A stretch of DNA of 64,000 nt from Sporobolomyces roseus. Lineage: Eukaryota > Basidiomycota > Microbotryomycetes > Sporidiobolales > Sporidiobolaceae. The stretch is taken from NCBI GenBank assembly GCA_016617785.1, contig JADILM010000004.1, positions 992,001 through 1,056,000 on the forward strand. Direction: 5' to 3'. This document shows positions 10,701-22,900 of the stretch, piece after piece; the stretch's first letter is position 1; every line of letters starts with the position of its first letter. Under the pieces are notes generated by a model. That model saw nothing but the letters and a program-made list of their open reading frames with translations. It made no database searches and had not been told where the DNA came from. The position numbers and the translations under genes were made by a program.

Positions 10701-13069
10701 GGGGAGATTTGTAGAATCGGAGAAGAGACCATCGAGAGCTGGGCGAGATCGGTTGGAAGGTGCTGAGCCAGCGGAAGAAGCGTTGATGGTGCCGCTGCGA
10801 CCTCGTCGATAAGTCGTACCTTGTGCTTCTGGATCGTCGTTACGATAGGTCATTCCCGATTCGTTGCCATCCTCGTTCGTCTCGTTCTCATTTTCCTCCT
10901 CGTCATCCAGATTCTTCCCGTGAGCCTCCTCTGCGATCTGTTCTTCTCCCCATCCTTCGACGTACTTTCCGAAAGGCCAGAAGAGGTATCCACCTAGCTC
11001 CCAAATCACTCGACCATACTTGCTTCCTCCCCAAGGTACGAGCCAAAGAACTGTTCCCACGATGATACAGACGATGCTGAGCCAGACACCAGCAAAGAGA
11101 GTCCAGGCGATGTTGGCGGGAAGGAGATGATGAAGTGCGGTGGAGGATGGAGCCGAATGAAGTGCTTCGTCGGCGTGTCGAGCAATCGATCGAGATTTCT
11201 TGTAAAGAGCCGGTTTCCAGATTGGCAGACCGAAAGGATGTTCGACGTTGATGGCCTATGAGAGGCGACTCGTCAGTGATCTGGAAAATGAGGGGGAGAA
11301 AACCGATCAAGGGAAACTCACGTCTTGACGATCTTTGAGGGTGTATTCGACTTCACCATCATCCTCATCATCTCCCGAATGCTCTCCATCTCCTCCTCCA
11401 TCTCTCCAGTCCTCAACTCTCGGATCCTGACTCGTACTCTCCACTTCGTCTTGATTTCCTGCAGGTTCCTCACCGTCTTCCTCCGATTGAGGTTCAGCTC
11501 CTTCGACGATACTCCTCTCTTCGTCTTCTCGACCGATCGCCGAGGTTGCTGCTGAAGCATTGCTGACGCCTGAGCTCGAGACATAGCTTGATCCGCGTGT
11601 TCCGAGGCCAGGACGACCTCCTGTAGCTGGGAGAGGCAAGGGCATCGGTGACCAATACGTCTGAGGACTGCGAGGACCTGCAGAGACGACAGGAGTACCA
11701 TCGCTGAATACGGAGTAGGCTTGAGAGCGTTCAGATCGAGCAGCGGAAGGATCCCGAAGACGAGGTCCTGAATTTTGCGCGGGATAACCAATACCGAGGG
11801 AATCGTTGAAAGGGTAGGAAGCGTAGTTGTAAGGTGGATGATCGGTTTGTTGTTGACTGAAAGCTGTTTGATCAGGTCCTGGAGTCGAAACGGCTGAAGA
11901 GATGCGACGTTGCTGCTGTTCGACTCGAGCCAAATCGGCATTCGCTTGACGACGCTTTTCCTGCGCAACGTTCTCTCTCTCTCATCAGTGACTGCTACGA
12001 TCTCTGGACGGTTGTGCATCATGGAGCGTACCTTTCGTTCGCGAGCCCTTCGCTTGACGAGCTGTTCTCCTCGATCGAGTGGAATAACCTCATCATCCTC
12101 GTTGTCATCCCCGTTCCTCCTTCTTCCTCCAACAGCTGGACTCATAGCTCTCCTGCGTCTTTCCTTCTCCCGTTCAACCAGATCCTCGTCTGCCGATTCC
12201 TCATCTGCCGATCCATACTCCCTTTCGTAGCCAGACATCGCGGTCAAAGGTCGATCGAGTCTCGAAGCGGGTCGAGCAGATGCGCTTCCTTGTAGAGGAT
12301 GTGAAGTAGGGGTACGAAGTGGTTGTTGCGAAGAAGGAGCCGAGAGATGGTGAGCAGAACGACGATTCGAAGGTCCCGATTGAGGATTCGAACCAGTCGA
12401 AGCTTGGGTGTTGACGCTGATACTGCGGCGATTAAGAGCAGCCGAGGGAGGTCGAGATCTTGATGTCGACGAAGTGACAGCCGCATAGGTACCTTGTCGA
12501 GATCGAGAGGAAGCTTGAGTAGCTGGAGTGCTTTGGACTGAACCGAAATAACCAGATCCATCTCCCACGTGTCTTTCCTCCTCTTCTGCACTCTCCTCGT
12601 GTAGGATATCGTCACTCACGTCCCCGCCGATGCCTCCATGCTGATGTTGCGAAGTTTGTTCTCGTCTCGCAGGCGAGCTGAACGCGCTCGTAGGATGACC
12701 GGTCGAGCTTGAAGTGCTTGCGGAAGCCGCAGAGTGGTTCCTGCGATGGGCGTTGGGAGTCGGAGAGGAAGTTGGAGCGGGAGAGGCGGTCGAGAGAGCT
12801 GCGACAGGTCGAGAAGAAGCGGGAGGAGTCGTAGGGTTTTGGACATTCGAAGAGGTTGTGGGAGTTACAGACAGATCGGCTTCTCGTGAATCGTCATTCT
12901 GCTTGTCCGTTGAAGGGGTGAGGGTGGAAGATGAAGCAATAGGAGTTGGTTGTCCTCTTTCGGTTTCTCCGGAAGCTGTTGAAGTGCTCGATGCTGAGGA
13001 AGGTCGAGTACGTTTCGGCTCCGAAGTGGGAGAAGATTCGCGTTCTGGTGATGCTCCTGGATCAGACAT
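7751..13069 (-). CDS. VNX1: Vacuolar cation/H+ antiporter of the VNX1 type (CaCA/CAX family)
   Basis: Ten exons (13069-12032, 11960-11322, 11255-9453, 9382-9233, 9170-8615, 8549-8402, 8339-8223, 8156-8081, 8019-7942, 7873-7751) give 1575 aa; every phase closes. Residues 1 to about 560 are disordered, Ser/Pro-rich and acidic. Next comes the conserved NVEHPFGLPIWKPALYKKS segment and the first membrane helices. The exchanger core has two alpha repeats: GAFINASFGSAIEI...GELVEGSIVGSILAG in the first and LFALVPNTTEFMNAI in the second, each with the acidic residue used for cation binding. A long Gly/His/Glu-rich loop separates the halves. S. cerevisiae VNX1 is a vacuolar Na+(K+)/H+ antiporter; long type-II CAX relatives have the same plan. 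Substrate (monovalent cations or Ca2+) cannot be read from sequence. It is driven by the V-ATPase proton gradient. Confidence 0.92.
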
Positions 13070-14378
13070 CGATCACTTGAATCGAGGGCGAGTTCTTGAA
13101 CTTGTTACGACGATTTCGAGGTCGTGAAGGAGGGGGGAAACGAGTCGAGAATCTGTATCAAACAAAAGAGCGGTCAGTCAAGGGCACCTGGGCTAACGTT
13201 AGAGTGCTGCTTGCTGCAAGCCATTGTCCAGCGTCCGTCTCGTCGTCGATTCCCCCCTGAAAAGGTCATCATTGAACCCGATTCCTGTTCCCCTTAGTTC
13301 TCCTCGAGCAGTGCAGCTGCTTTACTCAGATTCAATCCATCTCTATCTCCTCGTATACAGCGCAGCGTTATCGCATCGCGCTTCCTTCGAGACCCGGTGT
13401 CGTTTCGCTGGGCACACTCCTCGCTCGGTCCTTTCCTTTCTCCCCTTTCCTCTTGACGAATGAATCGATAGAGATGGTACGTACGCGAACAAGTACCAAT
13501 ACTATCTAATGTATCCCGATTCAATGCGTTTTGCGAGGTGGAAAAAGAGTCGTCAGGGGGGAGATGGAGAAGGGAGGAGAAAGGAGGTGGGGGCCTTCGA
13601 GATTTCGACGATCAGACAGCTGCAGAGCCTTACTAATCCTCCTTGTACGCGTTGATTTTGAGCAGCCGAACAGAAAACCCGAAGGAAGGGTGTTTGCAAG
13701 AGCAAAAGGAACTGACTTTTCGTTCGCGATTCCCTCCTCAAAGAGGCTCCAAATTTCGCAGCGGAATGCTTTTTGTTCAACCTTTGAGCAAACGATCAGC
13801 ATATACGAGAAAGTATGGCTGGAGCGTCTCAGAGCTTTCCATACCGAAGATCCGAATTTTCGAAAACACCATCGTCGAAGATCGTCAAGCCAGCACCCTA
13901 CAACGCTCTAGCAGAACCGAGCGAGCGGTCAGTTGATACAATCGACGATCAAAGACGGTTCTATGTGAGGGATCGTCGCAGCATAACTCGGGGACTCGTC
14001 GAAGGCCATCTAAAGTTTTCGTTTCTTCTTCACAGTCGTAAAAATCAGCTGTCTGGGGTTGGAATCTGACCAATGTCTCTCAGATGAGTAAAGCATAGAT
14101 GTTATGACGAGGTAGTAGGACTTTGGTCTCAATCGCCTCAGTACAGCCAGGTGTGAGCCGTCTGAAAGCTTTGCCTCTGCTTTCGCAACGTCTGACTTGC
14201 GGCCGTCAAAGGCAGGTTACCGTTGAAACCTCACAGCTCAATCTTCAGGGAGCCTCTGCTGCCTCGTGTATCCTCGGCAGAAACCATGTAGAGGTTCAAG
14301 TTTCGTTCCCAAGGCGTGCTCCTTTGCGAAATCTTCTTTCTACGTCTCCTGTCACCCAGTTCAGCATCAATTCACCGC
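13070..14378. other. Long divergent intergenic region (VNX1 / DUG2)
   Basis: 1.3 kb between two divergently transcribed genes. The best ORF is 13815-14069 (+), 84 codons starting MAGASQSFPYRR. It has no recognisable domain and I do not call it a gene. The region otherwise looks like promoter and leader sequence. Confidence 0.4.
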
Positions 14379-17300
14379 ATGGAGCAGCCGATAGCTTCAA
14401 TAGAGCATCTGAAAGCTATCGAAGGTCATCCAGAAGCCCGACCGCTCGATCTCAACCCATCTCCTTCAACTTCAACTTCACAATCTCTCTCGCCAGCAAA
14501 TGCCAGTCCGAGGCCAACTCTACCTTCATCTCCATCTGCGTTGAGTATATCAAGACCTCCGCCGCTCACTCGCCCCAGCGCTGTCCCCGTCTCGACGTTT
14601 ACGGCTGCTTCAACTCGAAATCCTTCTCCCTCTCCTCAAGGTCAGACGACACCCCACCCGGTACTTCTGAATAGTCTCACAGCTTCAGATGGTGAATCAA
14701 TATTGTGTATAGCGGTCGAAGAGGACGATCAGAATGTAGAAGGAGCGAGGGGAAGGAAGGAGAGGGAGAGGGAGCAAGGTGGGGTCAAGACTGGAGGGAA
14801 AGTCTATGGTGGAAGTCAAGGAGGAGATATACATGTGAGTCAACTTCGAATCAGAGATCGGAGCTGGCTCGGCGCGACGTCGTGCGGTCGTCTCGTTCCG
14901 TTTTCGAGTTCGTTCAGGACATTTTGCTGATTCTCTTTCATTAATCAGGTCTGGGATCTCGGTACTCTAACACTCAAGACAAGACTGACGGGGCATGAAG
15001 GCGCGGTGCTGTCATTGCAACTTGTGCGAGAAAGAGATTGGCTTATCAGTTCATCTGGTACGTTTTCGTTTACTTGCTTTCTCGTTCGCGCAATTCTGAC
15101 AAGCTGGACTTCGACGACAGGCGACAATACTATACGAGTGAGCTCACAGCCACTTTGTCTCAAGAATGACCTGCTTTTCGTCTATCGCGAAGACTAAACT
15201 GACTCTTTCGCTTCACCAGGTGTGGCACACGCCTTCCTTATCCCTGTTCTACCTCATTCATCCTCCTCACGACAACATCGGCGATATCTTCTCGCTTACA
15301 TGGGTACCTCACGAACTCATTCCCGAATGTTCCCACTCTCATCATTCAGCGGATCGACATCATTCGACATCTCGAAAAGGGCGAGGTCGACTCTACGCAG
15401 GATGTCAAGATACCTCAATACAATGGATTGACCTACCTCCGACTGTTCACTCTGAAGCATTCTCTGCCCATCCCTCTGGTTCTCCTCTTCCTCAACACGT
15501 CGCTTCCCTCTCTTACTTCGCTCGTTCCTCCTCACCTCCGATCTATCGTCCACCAAACAAGTTCTTCGATTCGTTGAGCAACGCAGACAAACTCAGAGCA
15601 AGGACGACTGGCGATGTCAGCGGGAGTCGTAGCGTGGAGGGAGGAACACCGACCAAAGTCATGACACCAAGTCCCGGAAACGAGTACATGACCGAGCTAC
15701 AATACGAAGAGGATTGTATCCGACCTTTCGCTCACTACGGATACATCTACTGCTTGTTGTTGGCGAAGAGTAACGAAAGAGACGTTCTCGTTTCGGGTTG
15801 TACGTTTTCGAACTCCCTCATCCCAACTCACTTCACTGACGCGCAACAACCTGGCAGCTGGTGATGAACAGATCAAATTGTGGGAGATGAGTCAACACTC
15901 GCTGAAAGAAGTTGCAGCTCTCGAAAGCTCTTCTGATGCGGTTCTTGCGCTCGCGAGTCGAGACAACACCCTCTTCGCTGGTCACCAAGGAGGAGTTATC
16001 AAGGTGAGCTCACATTCCCTCCGGCCTGTACGACTTGTACGAGTTGCTGACTCGAGACGAATCCAGATTTGGGATCTCGACACTTTGACCTGCATTCGCA
16101 CCTTACATCCTCACTCGCTCGACATCCTCTCGCTTACAGTTCTAGGCGATCATCTCTACTCTGGCGCATCGAACGGTACCGTGCAAAGATGGGATGGAGG
16201 ATTTCAGCTAGTTCAAGAATGGCAAGCGCACGACAACATCGTCCTTTCTTCCGAGTCGAGCTATAGTCTAGGCAAACACTTGTTGACTGGAGGTAGCGAT
16301 GCTTCACTCAAAGTATGGGATATTCGAGATGAGGACGAGTCAGTCGAGCGAGAACCTTTACAGCATGGCTTCCAAGGTGAGCCGCATGCCTCTTTCGAAT
16401 TCCCTCGTCAGATGCCTGACTTCCGAATCTTCTTCATGACAGGCAAGATGTTCCACCTCCTCGCAAAGCTTGTTTCTTTCAAGACGATCGCCGACGATGC
16501 TCATCGCGAAGAATGTCGACAAGGTTCCCTCTACTTCAAACGAGTCTTACGATCTCTCGGAGCAGAAACCGCATTAGTGAGTTCCTTCCTCGCTTTATGC
16601 TATTCTTCGAGCTTGACTGACGAGACAGCGAGCGTAGCTTCCTGGTGCCCCGAATAAGAACCCGATTATCCTCGCAACTTTCAGAGCGAATGCTCCACTC
16701 AAACCGAATCGGTTCGAAGCACCTCGTCGGAAGCGAGTTCTCTGCTACGGGCACTACGACGTTGTTCCAGCTACTGCAGGCGATCAGTGGACATATTTAC
16801 CTTTCGAGATGGCCGGGAAAGATGGTTGGATTTACGGACGAGGAGTATCGGACAACAAGGGACCTATGCTCGCTGTCGCTGCTGCAGCTTCGGAATTGAG
16901 GGCTCAACAAGCGCTCGATGTCGATCTCGTCATGGTGATCGAGGGAGAAGAAGAAACGGGTAGTGCTGGATTTCAAGATGCGATTCGTAAGAATCGGGTG
17001 AGCCTTCTCCCGCGCCTCTTGCTTGCGAAGATCCGCCGACTGACGCTGTTCCGAGACTTCTTACAGGATCTGATTGGCGAGATCGATGTGATTCTAGTCA
17101 GGTAAGTTTTGAAACTGTTTCTCCGAATTTGCTCAGATCATGGCTAACAGTTCTCATTGACCAGCAACTCCTATTGGATCGGCGAAGAGATCCCTTGCCT
17201 CACTTTTGGTCTTCGAGGAGTCATCCATGCATCGATCAAGGCAAGTTCTCGTCGAATCTCGCAAGAACTCGGCTCATTAACACGATTCCATTTCGTAGGT

Positions 17301-18321
17301 TGGAAGCGATCAACCAGATCTCCACAGCGGTATCCACGGAGGAGCAATCAGCGAACCTCTCAACGATCTTGTACGACTTCTCGCGACTTTGACCGATGCC
17401 GACGGTCGAGTTCGAATTCCTGGTTTCCTCGACGATGTACGACCCCTCGACCCAGCTGAGCGCAAACTTTACGAGGCGGTTGTCGAGCGATGCACCGAGT
17501 ACGTCAAGAGGCTTGCTTGACTCGTGCTGATTCTTTCGCTAATGAACTCTCTTGAGCAGCGTTCACTCGAAAGAACACCTCAGCTCGCCTTCTCACATCA
17601 CCGATCCTCTCACTTCTCTCATCACCAGGTAGGTTCTCTCTGGCTCAGCAGAACTCTCACATCGATACTGAATCACATCTCGAACATTGACAGATGGCGA
17701 CAACCAGCTCTCTCGGTGCACAAGATCAATGTTCCGGGTCCAGCTGAAAAGACCCTCATCCCGAACTCAGCCACCGCCTCTGTCTCGATCCGCATTGTAC
17801 CGGATCAATCTCTTCTCGACATCGTCGAAAAGCTCAAGGGCCACCTTCACCGCGCTTTCGCTGTCTTGCGCACTCGAAACAAGCTCACTGTACGCTTCCA
17901 ACCTTCAATGCACAACGATGCCTCGACTCACTGGTGGCTCTCTCTGCAGGTCGATATCAGTCACGTCTCGGATTGGTGGCTCGGAGATATCAAAAGTCCT
18001 TACTTTTCGGCTCTCTCCGACTGCATTGCTACCGAATGGGGAGTCGAGCCTCTCTACATCCGCGAAGGAGGCAGCATTCCTTCGCTACCATTCCTCGAAC
18101 GAGAGTTCGCTGCCGACAGCGTTCACCTTCCTCTCGGTACGAGCAGTGACAGCGCTCATTTGCCTGACGAGCGAATCCGCATCGACAATCTCGAGGTAAG
18201 CCTGGTTCCTCTTTCTCACCAAGCTGTACTTGCTCGCTGATTGTGCGTTCGTCCTTTCCTATAGCGAGGCAAGACGATCATCTCGAATTGGCTCACCACA
18301 ATCGCAACTCTCCCTGTCTAA
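14379..18321 (+). CDS. DUG2: DUG2: WD40-repeat plus M20 peptidase subunit of the glutathione degradation complex
   Basis: Exons 14379-14834, 14949-15057, 15121-15137, 15220-15799, 15858-16003, 16067-16376, 16443-16576, 16638-16997, 17067-17101, 17165-17240, 17299-17498, 17560-17628, 17694-17889, 17950-18195 and 18265-18321 give about 996 aa. The N-terminal half has WD40 blades ([42 protein letters not shown]). The C-terminal half is an M20 metallopeptidase domain with ligand motifs [20 protein letters not shown] and EGEEETGS, plus the dimerisation part ending in [11 protein letters not shown]. This WD40-M20 fusion is diagnostic of Dug2, which with Dug3 cleaves glutathione to Glu and Cys-Gly. 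Intron 17241-17298 uses a GC donor (AAG|GCAAGT). Exon 3 is 17 nt. The 60-nt segment 17890-17949 is an intron that could also be read through in frame. Confidence 0.93.
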
Positions 18322-18410
18322 ATCTTACGCTCTCACCGATACCTCCGCATTCAATACCCGTCGCCTTCGTATTCCAGTATATACACCTCACTATAAAAGA
18401 CTGCCCAACC

Positions 18411-19472
18411 TCACAACTTGTAACGATGAATATCTTGTCCAATCTTGACCGCAATCGCTCCTACCCAGAGTTCATCTTGCCGCAGTCTTTGTCCGTACAG
18501 CTCATCGAGTCTTGACAGGTCGTCTGGCTCGAAAGGAAGTTTGGAATTCGCTCGAGGGATGCTGGTCCAAGCAATCGAAGTGTGGAATCTCGGAGTTTCG
18601 TAGTACGTCGGAAGTCGCATCTTGTCGAGTTCAACATCAAGCTTCCGAACGAGGGTCTTCAACTACAATCGCACAAACGATCAGCTTCGGTCGAGGATCG
18701 AGGGTGAAGGGAGCGAACCTGTTCGTAACCTTGTCCGATCTCTATCGCTAGGAACCTCCGATTCTTCTCGTCGTTTTCAAGCATACCGAACGACGCGTAT
18801 CGGGACAAGAAACTGTTGCTCTGGTGATCAGCTTTCAGTCTGAGTGGGAGCGCTCGAAGTGAATGTACCCAGTGACCGATTTTGCGACTCTTGCAACAGA
18901 AGCTCGCAGATCCGATTTCTGATTCGTCTGGATGTAGAGCGGGCGTGAAAGAGAGATATGTAGTGTTGGGAGTTCTTCAGCGGCGGGTTTTCCATCGTTA
19001 GCCGTTGTTGTAGAATCGAAAAGAAAATGTATGTCTTCGCTTGCGAAAGACTCGCTGCTAGCTTCTACGGCCTTCTTCAGCAGTTTATGGAGTGTTTGAT
19101 CCAATTCTACTATCGTCCCGAGTCGAGTCAGCTTGATAGTGAATGGATGAGGACGGATAGCTTGGAATCAAGACAAACATTCGAGGAAAACGTGAGCGGC
19201 CCATTGACCCTGGACGTGCGGTTGTGTCCGCTTTCGCCCTTGATGGAATGTAGGAGAGTCGGCAGGTCGCACTAGTATCGAAGTATCAGCGATCGCTTCG
19301 AAGTAGCGAGAAAATGCATGATACCGCACGATCGTTTGAAAACGAATCATCGAGAAACGGGAGTTTCCTGTAGTCAAGGATGACCGGTGATCAATGGCTG
19401 ACTTCACGCCATCCTCGTAGCACGAATGACGGCTTACCTCTTCTTCTTCGGCGGTTCGTTTGCGCCGTTCAT
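18411..19472 (-). CDS. USB1: U6 snRNA 3'-5' phosphodiesterase USB1
   Basis: Six exons (19472-19438, 19367-19330, 19271-19179, 19109-18869, 18812-18719, 18662-18411) give 250 aa, starting MNGANEPPKKKR. Usb1 trims and end-modifies U6 snRNA. Its two 2H-phosphoesterase motifs are both present: LHISLSRP and FHTSIAWT. The family lead segment FHQGRKRTQPHVQG and the LSRYASFGMLENDEKNRRFLA strand region also match. Every ORF fragment ends at a stop, so the gene is readable only after removing five introns of 56-71 nt. The donor at 19329 (GATC|GTGCGG) is weak and is the least certain join. The gene is tail-to-tail with DUG2, 89 bp between stop codons. Confidence 0.88.
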
Positions 19473-19981
19473 CGAAGAAGTCGAGCCTGATACAACAGCT
19501 CACAATTGAGATATTGACGGCCAGGGAGTATGCCGACTTGCTCAATAGATATCGCTGAGCAGTTGTATCGAGCTAAGCTGTTGTGGACGAGAGTGAGCGA
19601 CCCTTCGAAGATCAAGAATCGGGAACAAGACTTTGGCTTACGCAAAGGTCAGGGTGCCTCGATCAAGATAGTCGATATCCTTAAGAGTCTGACTAGCAGG
19701 CTGGAGAGGCGGGAAAGCGAATAGTGAAGTAGGAAGAGACGAAACCCTCGGAAACTCGCGAGAATCTGATGTCTCGCAGAGCACTTCTCGAGTGTAGGAG
19801 AAAACCGAGTACGATCACGATCAGTGTTTCCATGTCAAGTACGACAGGACAGAGCGGATTCGTGGCGCAACAGGAAGGCTCAAATTCGGAGAGAGGGAAA
19901 AAGCATCGACATAATTGCGAAATTTTGGATAGTACTGACAGGTTCAAGGGTAAAGCAAGGGTATGGAAACAAAATGGGTTA
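19473..19981. other. Intergenic region between USB1 and SCC2
   Basis: It holds the USB1 promoter and SCC2 3' flank. ORFs in both strands look like chance. No RNA or repeat seen. Confidence 0.4.
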
Positions 19982-22900
19982 TCAAGCGTCGTCGTCACCG
20001 TCGTCGACTTCTTCAAGCGAGTTGATCGTTCCGTCGTCTCGAATCAAGTTTAGGTACTGTCGAAGCAGAGCGCTCACTATCAGCTTCAAGCAGCCGAGAT
20101 AAGACGAGAGAGTACGTACTGTATTGCGCTGAGCGTATCGATCATCGTCGGATGCAATGGGAGCCAAAGCGAAAGGCATGCGAGGGTAGCTGTCCTCTCC
20201 GAGTGCGATCGACGCTCCGTTTCGACGGGTGCAGGCCTGAGAGCAGCGAAGATCAAATATATTACTCACGCATCGAGTGTAGTGAATGGATGAGCCTGTA
20301 AGCGTACCTTGTCTCCTGCAGGCGATTTCTTACTCGGTACATACTTTGCCATCTTCGCGTCACTGTAGACGATCGCGTGTGAAAACAGAGCTAGAATCGA
20401 GGAACTTCAGAGGTACTCACTTGATCGAATATAGCTGTTTGAGGTGATCACGAAGTAACAAAGCTAACCCACAGATTATCGATTGACGAACGAGATCGAG
20501 CGAGGGAGCCGCTGAATGACAAAGTAGACGTCAGCAGCCGCACAGTGAAAAGTAAGAGATGTGATATACCTGTAGCGTCGTTGGTGGAAGAGGAGGACTT
20601 GACAGGGCTGCCATTGATCGAATCGTCTTCATCCATACTTGCGAGAGCGAGAAGTCCTCCTCCTCCAGCGAGTCCTTCCTCGAGGAGATGCAAGACTTGT
20701 AGGCCGGATACAGCGAGAGTAGCATTGAGTCGAGAGATGACGAGCATCGGTTCTTCGGTGCGCTTGAAATCGAGAGTTGACAAGGCTTCGGCAACGTAAC
20801 GAGCGAGAGAGACGTCGTCCTGTCGATGAGAGCCAGGAATTTAGTACGCGCTTCTCCGCAGGTAAGAATAGCCGAAATGAGACTTACCGCTGTACAGACT
20901 GCACCAGGTTCGACTTCGAAAACACGACTGATCTGTTTCAAGTAGTCGAGCTGAATCTGACGCTTCTCCTTGTGGACGAGACTACATCAGTGTGAAGCGT
21001 GAGCAAGCCTGATCGAAGTTCGAGGTAGGAAGAGACCGCTCATAGATCGTAACTGACCTGAACCAGCGACTGAAGCGAGAGTCGGGAGGAGTTCCCCGAT
21101 AACCTCGAGGAGGGTTCGACCCAGCTACGGCCTTTGCATAGGTATGCGAGACCTTTGCAGGTTCGAGGAATCGGGTGACAAGTAGGGAAGCGTGTTTTTG
21201 ATGGAGGATCGTGAGAGTAGAGTTTGCTTTTGCACCGATTTGCTTGTCCTCACTCGCAGTAGTGGCGACGAGAGCAGGGGCGAGGGCGAGTGGGTGACTG
21301 AAACCTGATCGAGCGACCATACCGATTACGTCGATACCAACTCGTTGGATTTGAGGTACAGGCGAGAGGGCAGCCTCGACAATTCGATCAAGGTATCTTT
21401 GAGCGATACCGCTTGCGACACTATAAAGTCACAATTCAGAAGGACGTCAGCTCGAATCGATAGAATCGTAACGAGACGACAGATTCACTCACCCAGAATC
21501 TGCGAAACCTTGGACATTTCCAACCAACTCGTCCATCTGCACGACATTTCCAACCTTCTTCGATCGACCCTTGCCTCCTGGAGCCGTTGAGGGAGACGTA
21601 TCCTGACTCGCGAGAAAGCTGTGTATGATACGAAGGATTTGAAGCTGTACTGATTTGTCCGAAGAAGCGAAAGCAGCATCGAGGATGTCGGTTGACGAAG
21701 GTTCGAGCATGAGAGTCGGATGAGAGCGCCAAATGAAGCTGAGGTCCGTGAGGAGGGCAGACTTGGTCTCCGAGGGGAGGTCGAAGTTGTATAATTCGAT
21801 GAGGGTGTCGAAAACGAAATCGGCGATCGAATTTGGACTGAGTTGATCGAGTAGAGGTTTCTGAGCTGGAAATTTTGAAAGGCGAGCGTCAGTGACGGAT
21901 GTGAGCCTCAACGGTTCATGCTGAACGTACCAGGCTGTTCCATGCGAACTCTGTCAAAGTTCCCGTGCTCGCAAAGTATCGAAGCCAAGTAACAGATGAT
22001 GGTGTACTCTCTGAGATTGACACTCTTTGCTTTGGCAGGGTCTGAGAGTTTTGCTTTGCCCTGTAAGACGCGACCTGAAGACGAGCGGTGTAAATCAGGA
22101 ACAATGCTCAGGGAGAGACGAATACGAAAAAGTCGTACTCATCATGACGCAGAAAGCCTTGACTAGGGTAGCGAAGTCTTGGGTTTGACTCCAGATCACG
22201 GCAGTGAAGCATGAACCAACTCCTTGTAAAGTCTATCTCACTCATGAGCAAGGTCAGCGAAAACAGACCAAACGAGCGAGAGAGAAACATAGACGCACCT
22301 GAACTTGCGAGGAAGGTTTGTTGAGCATTGGCAAGAGAGCTGCTTGAAGGTCTCGGCCGAACTTTGAAGCTGTCTTTGGTCCAGCGAGCACTGCACCGCG
22401 GAAGATCTTGAGGAGGTAATCACCGATCACACGTTCTTCGTTCTGTTCGTGGAGTCGTGCTGTCAGCGAGACTGCTTCAGCTAACGAGACGTTAGATTCG
22501 ACGCACCGACGTAGCGCCCTTGAGGAAAGGGACGAGCAAGGTCGCTTTCGCGGTCGACAGAAGATTCGGATCGACAGCGCTGAGAATCGAAATCGTTCGG
22601 ACGCAAGCGACGACGTCCTGCCAGGCGGTGAATGGCGAGTCAGTCTTCTTCGATAGAGCAACGATGAAGCGAAAGTGAGACTTGCCATAGAATCACTTTC
22701 GACAACGAGCGAATCAATCAAACTCTCCATAACCTCCCTCAATCGATCGAGCGGAGCCGCTGTACCCTTCTCGACATGCTTGGACATGATCAATCGGAGA
22801 GCCTCTTCTACTGGAGGAGTGCGACCTTCGTGGGTGCTTGCGACTTTGAGGACGATGTTGCTCAAACTCGACGAGGTTTTCGAAGGTTTTTGATCCATGT

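Noticed and set aside
9330..11060. VNX1 read as several separate genes (576-codon and 583-codon ORFs)
   Set aside because: All pieces join with exact phases into one 1575-aa CAX-type protein; the long ORFs are its large exons.
13815..14069. 84-codon ORF MAGASQSFPYRR between VNX1 and DUG2
   Set aside because: No domain, no clear splice partner, and one of several equally long ORFs in a long promoter region.
19693..20016. Reverse ORF of 107 codons with a hydrophobic stretch upstream of USB1
   Set aside because: It overlaps the SCC2 last exon in another frame and carries no recognisable start context or family.
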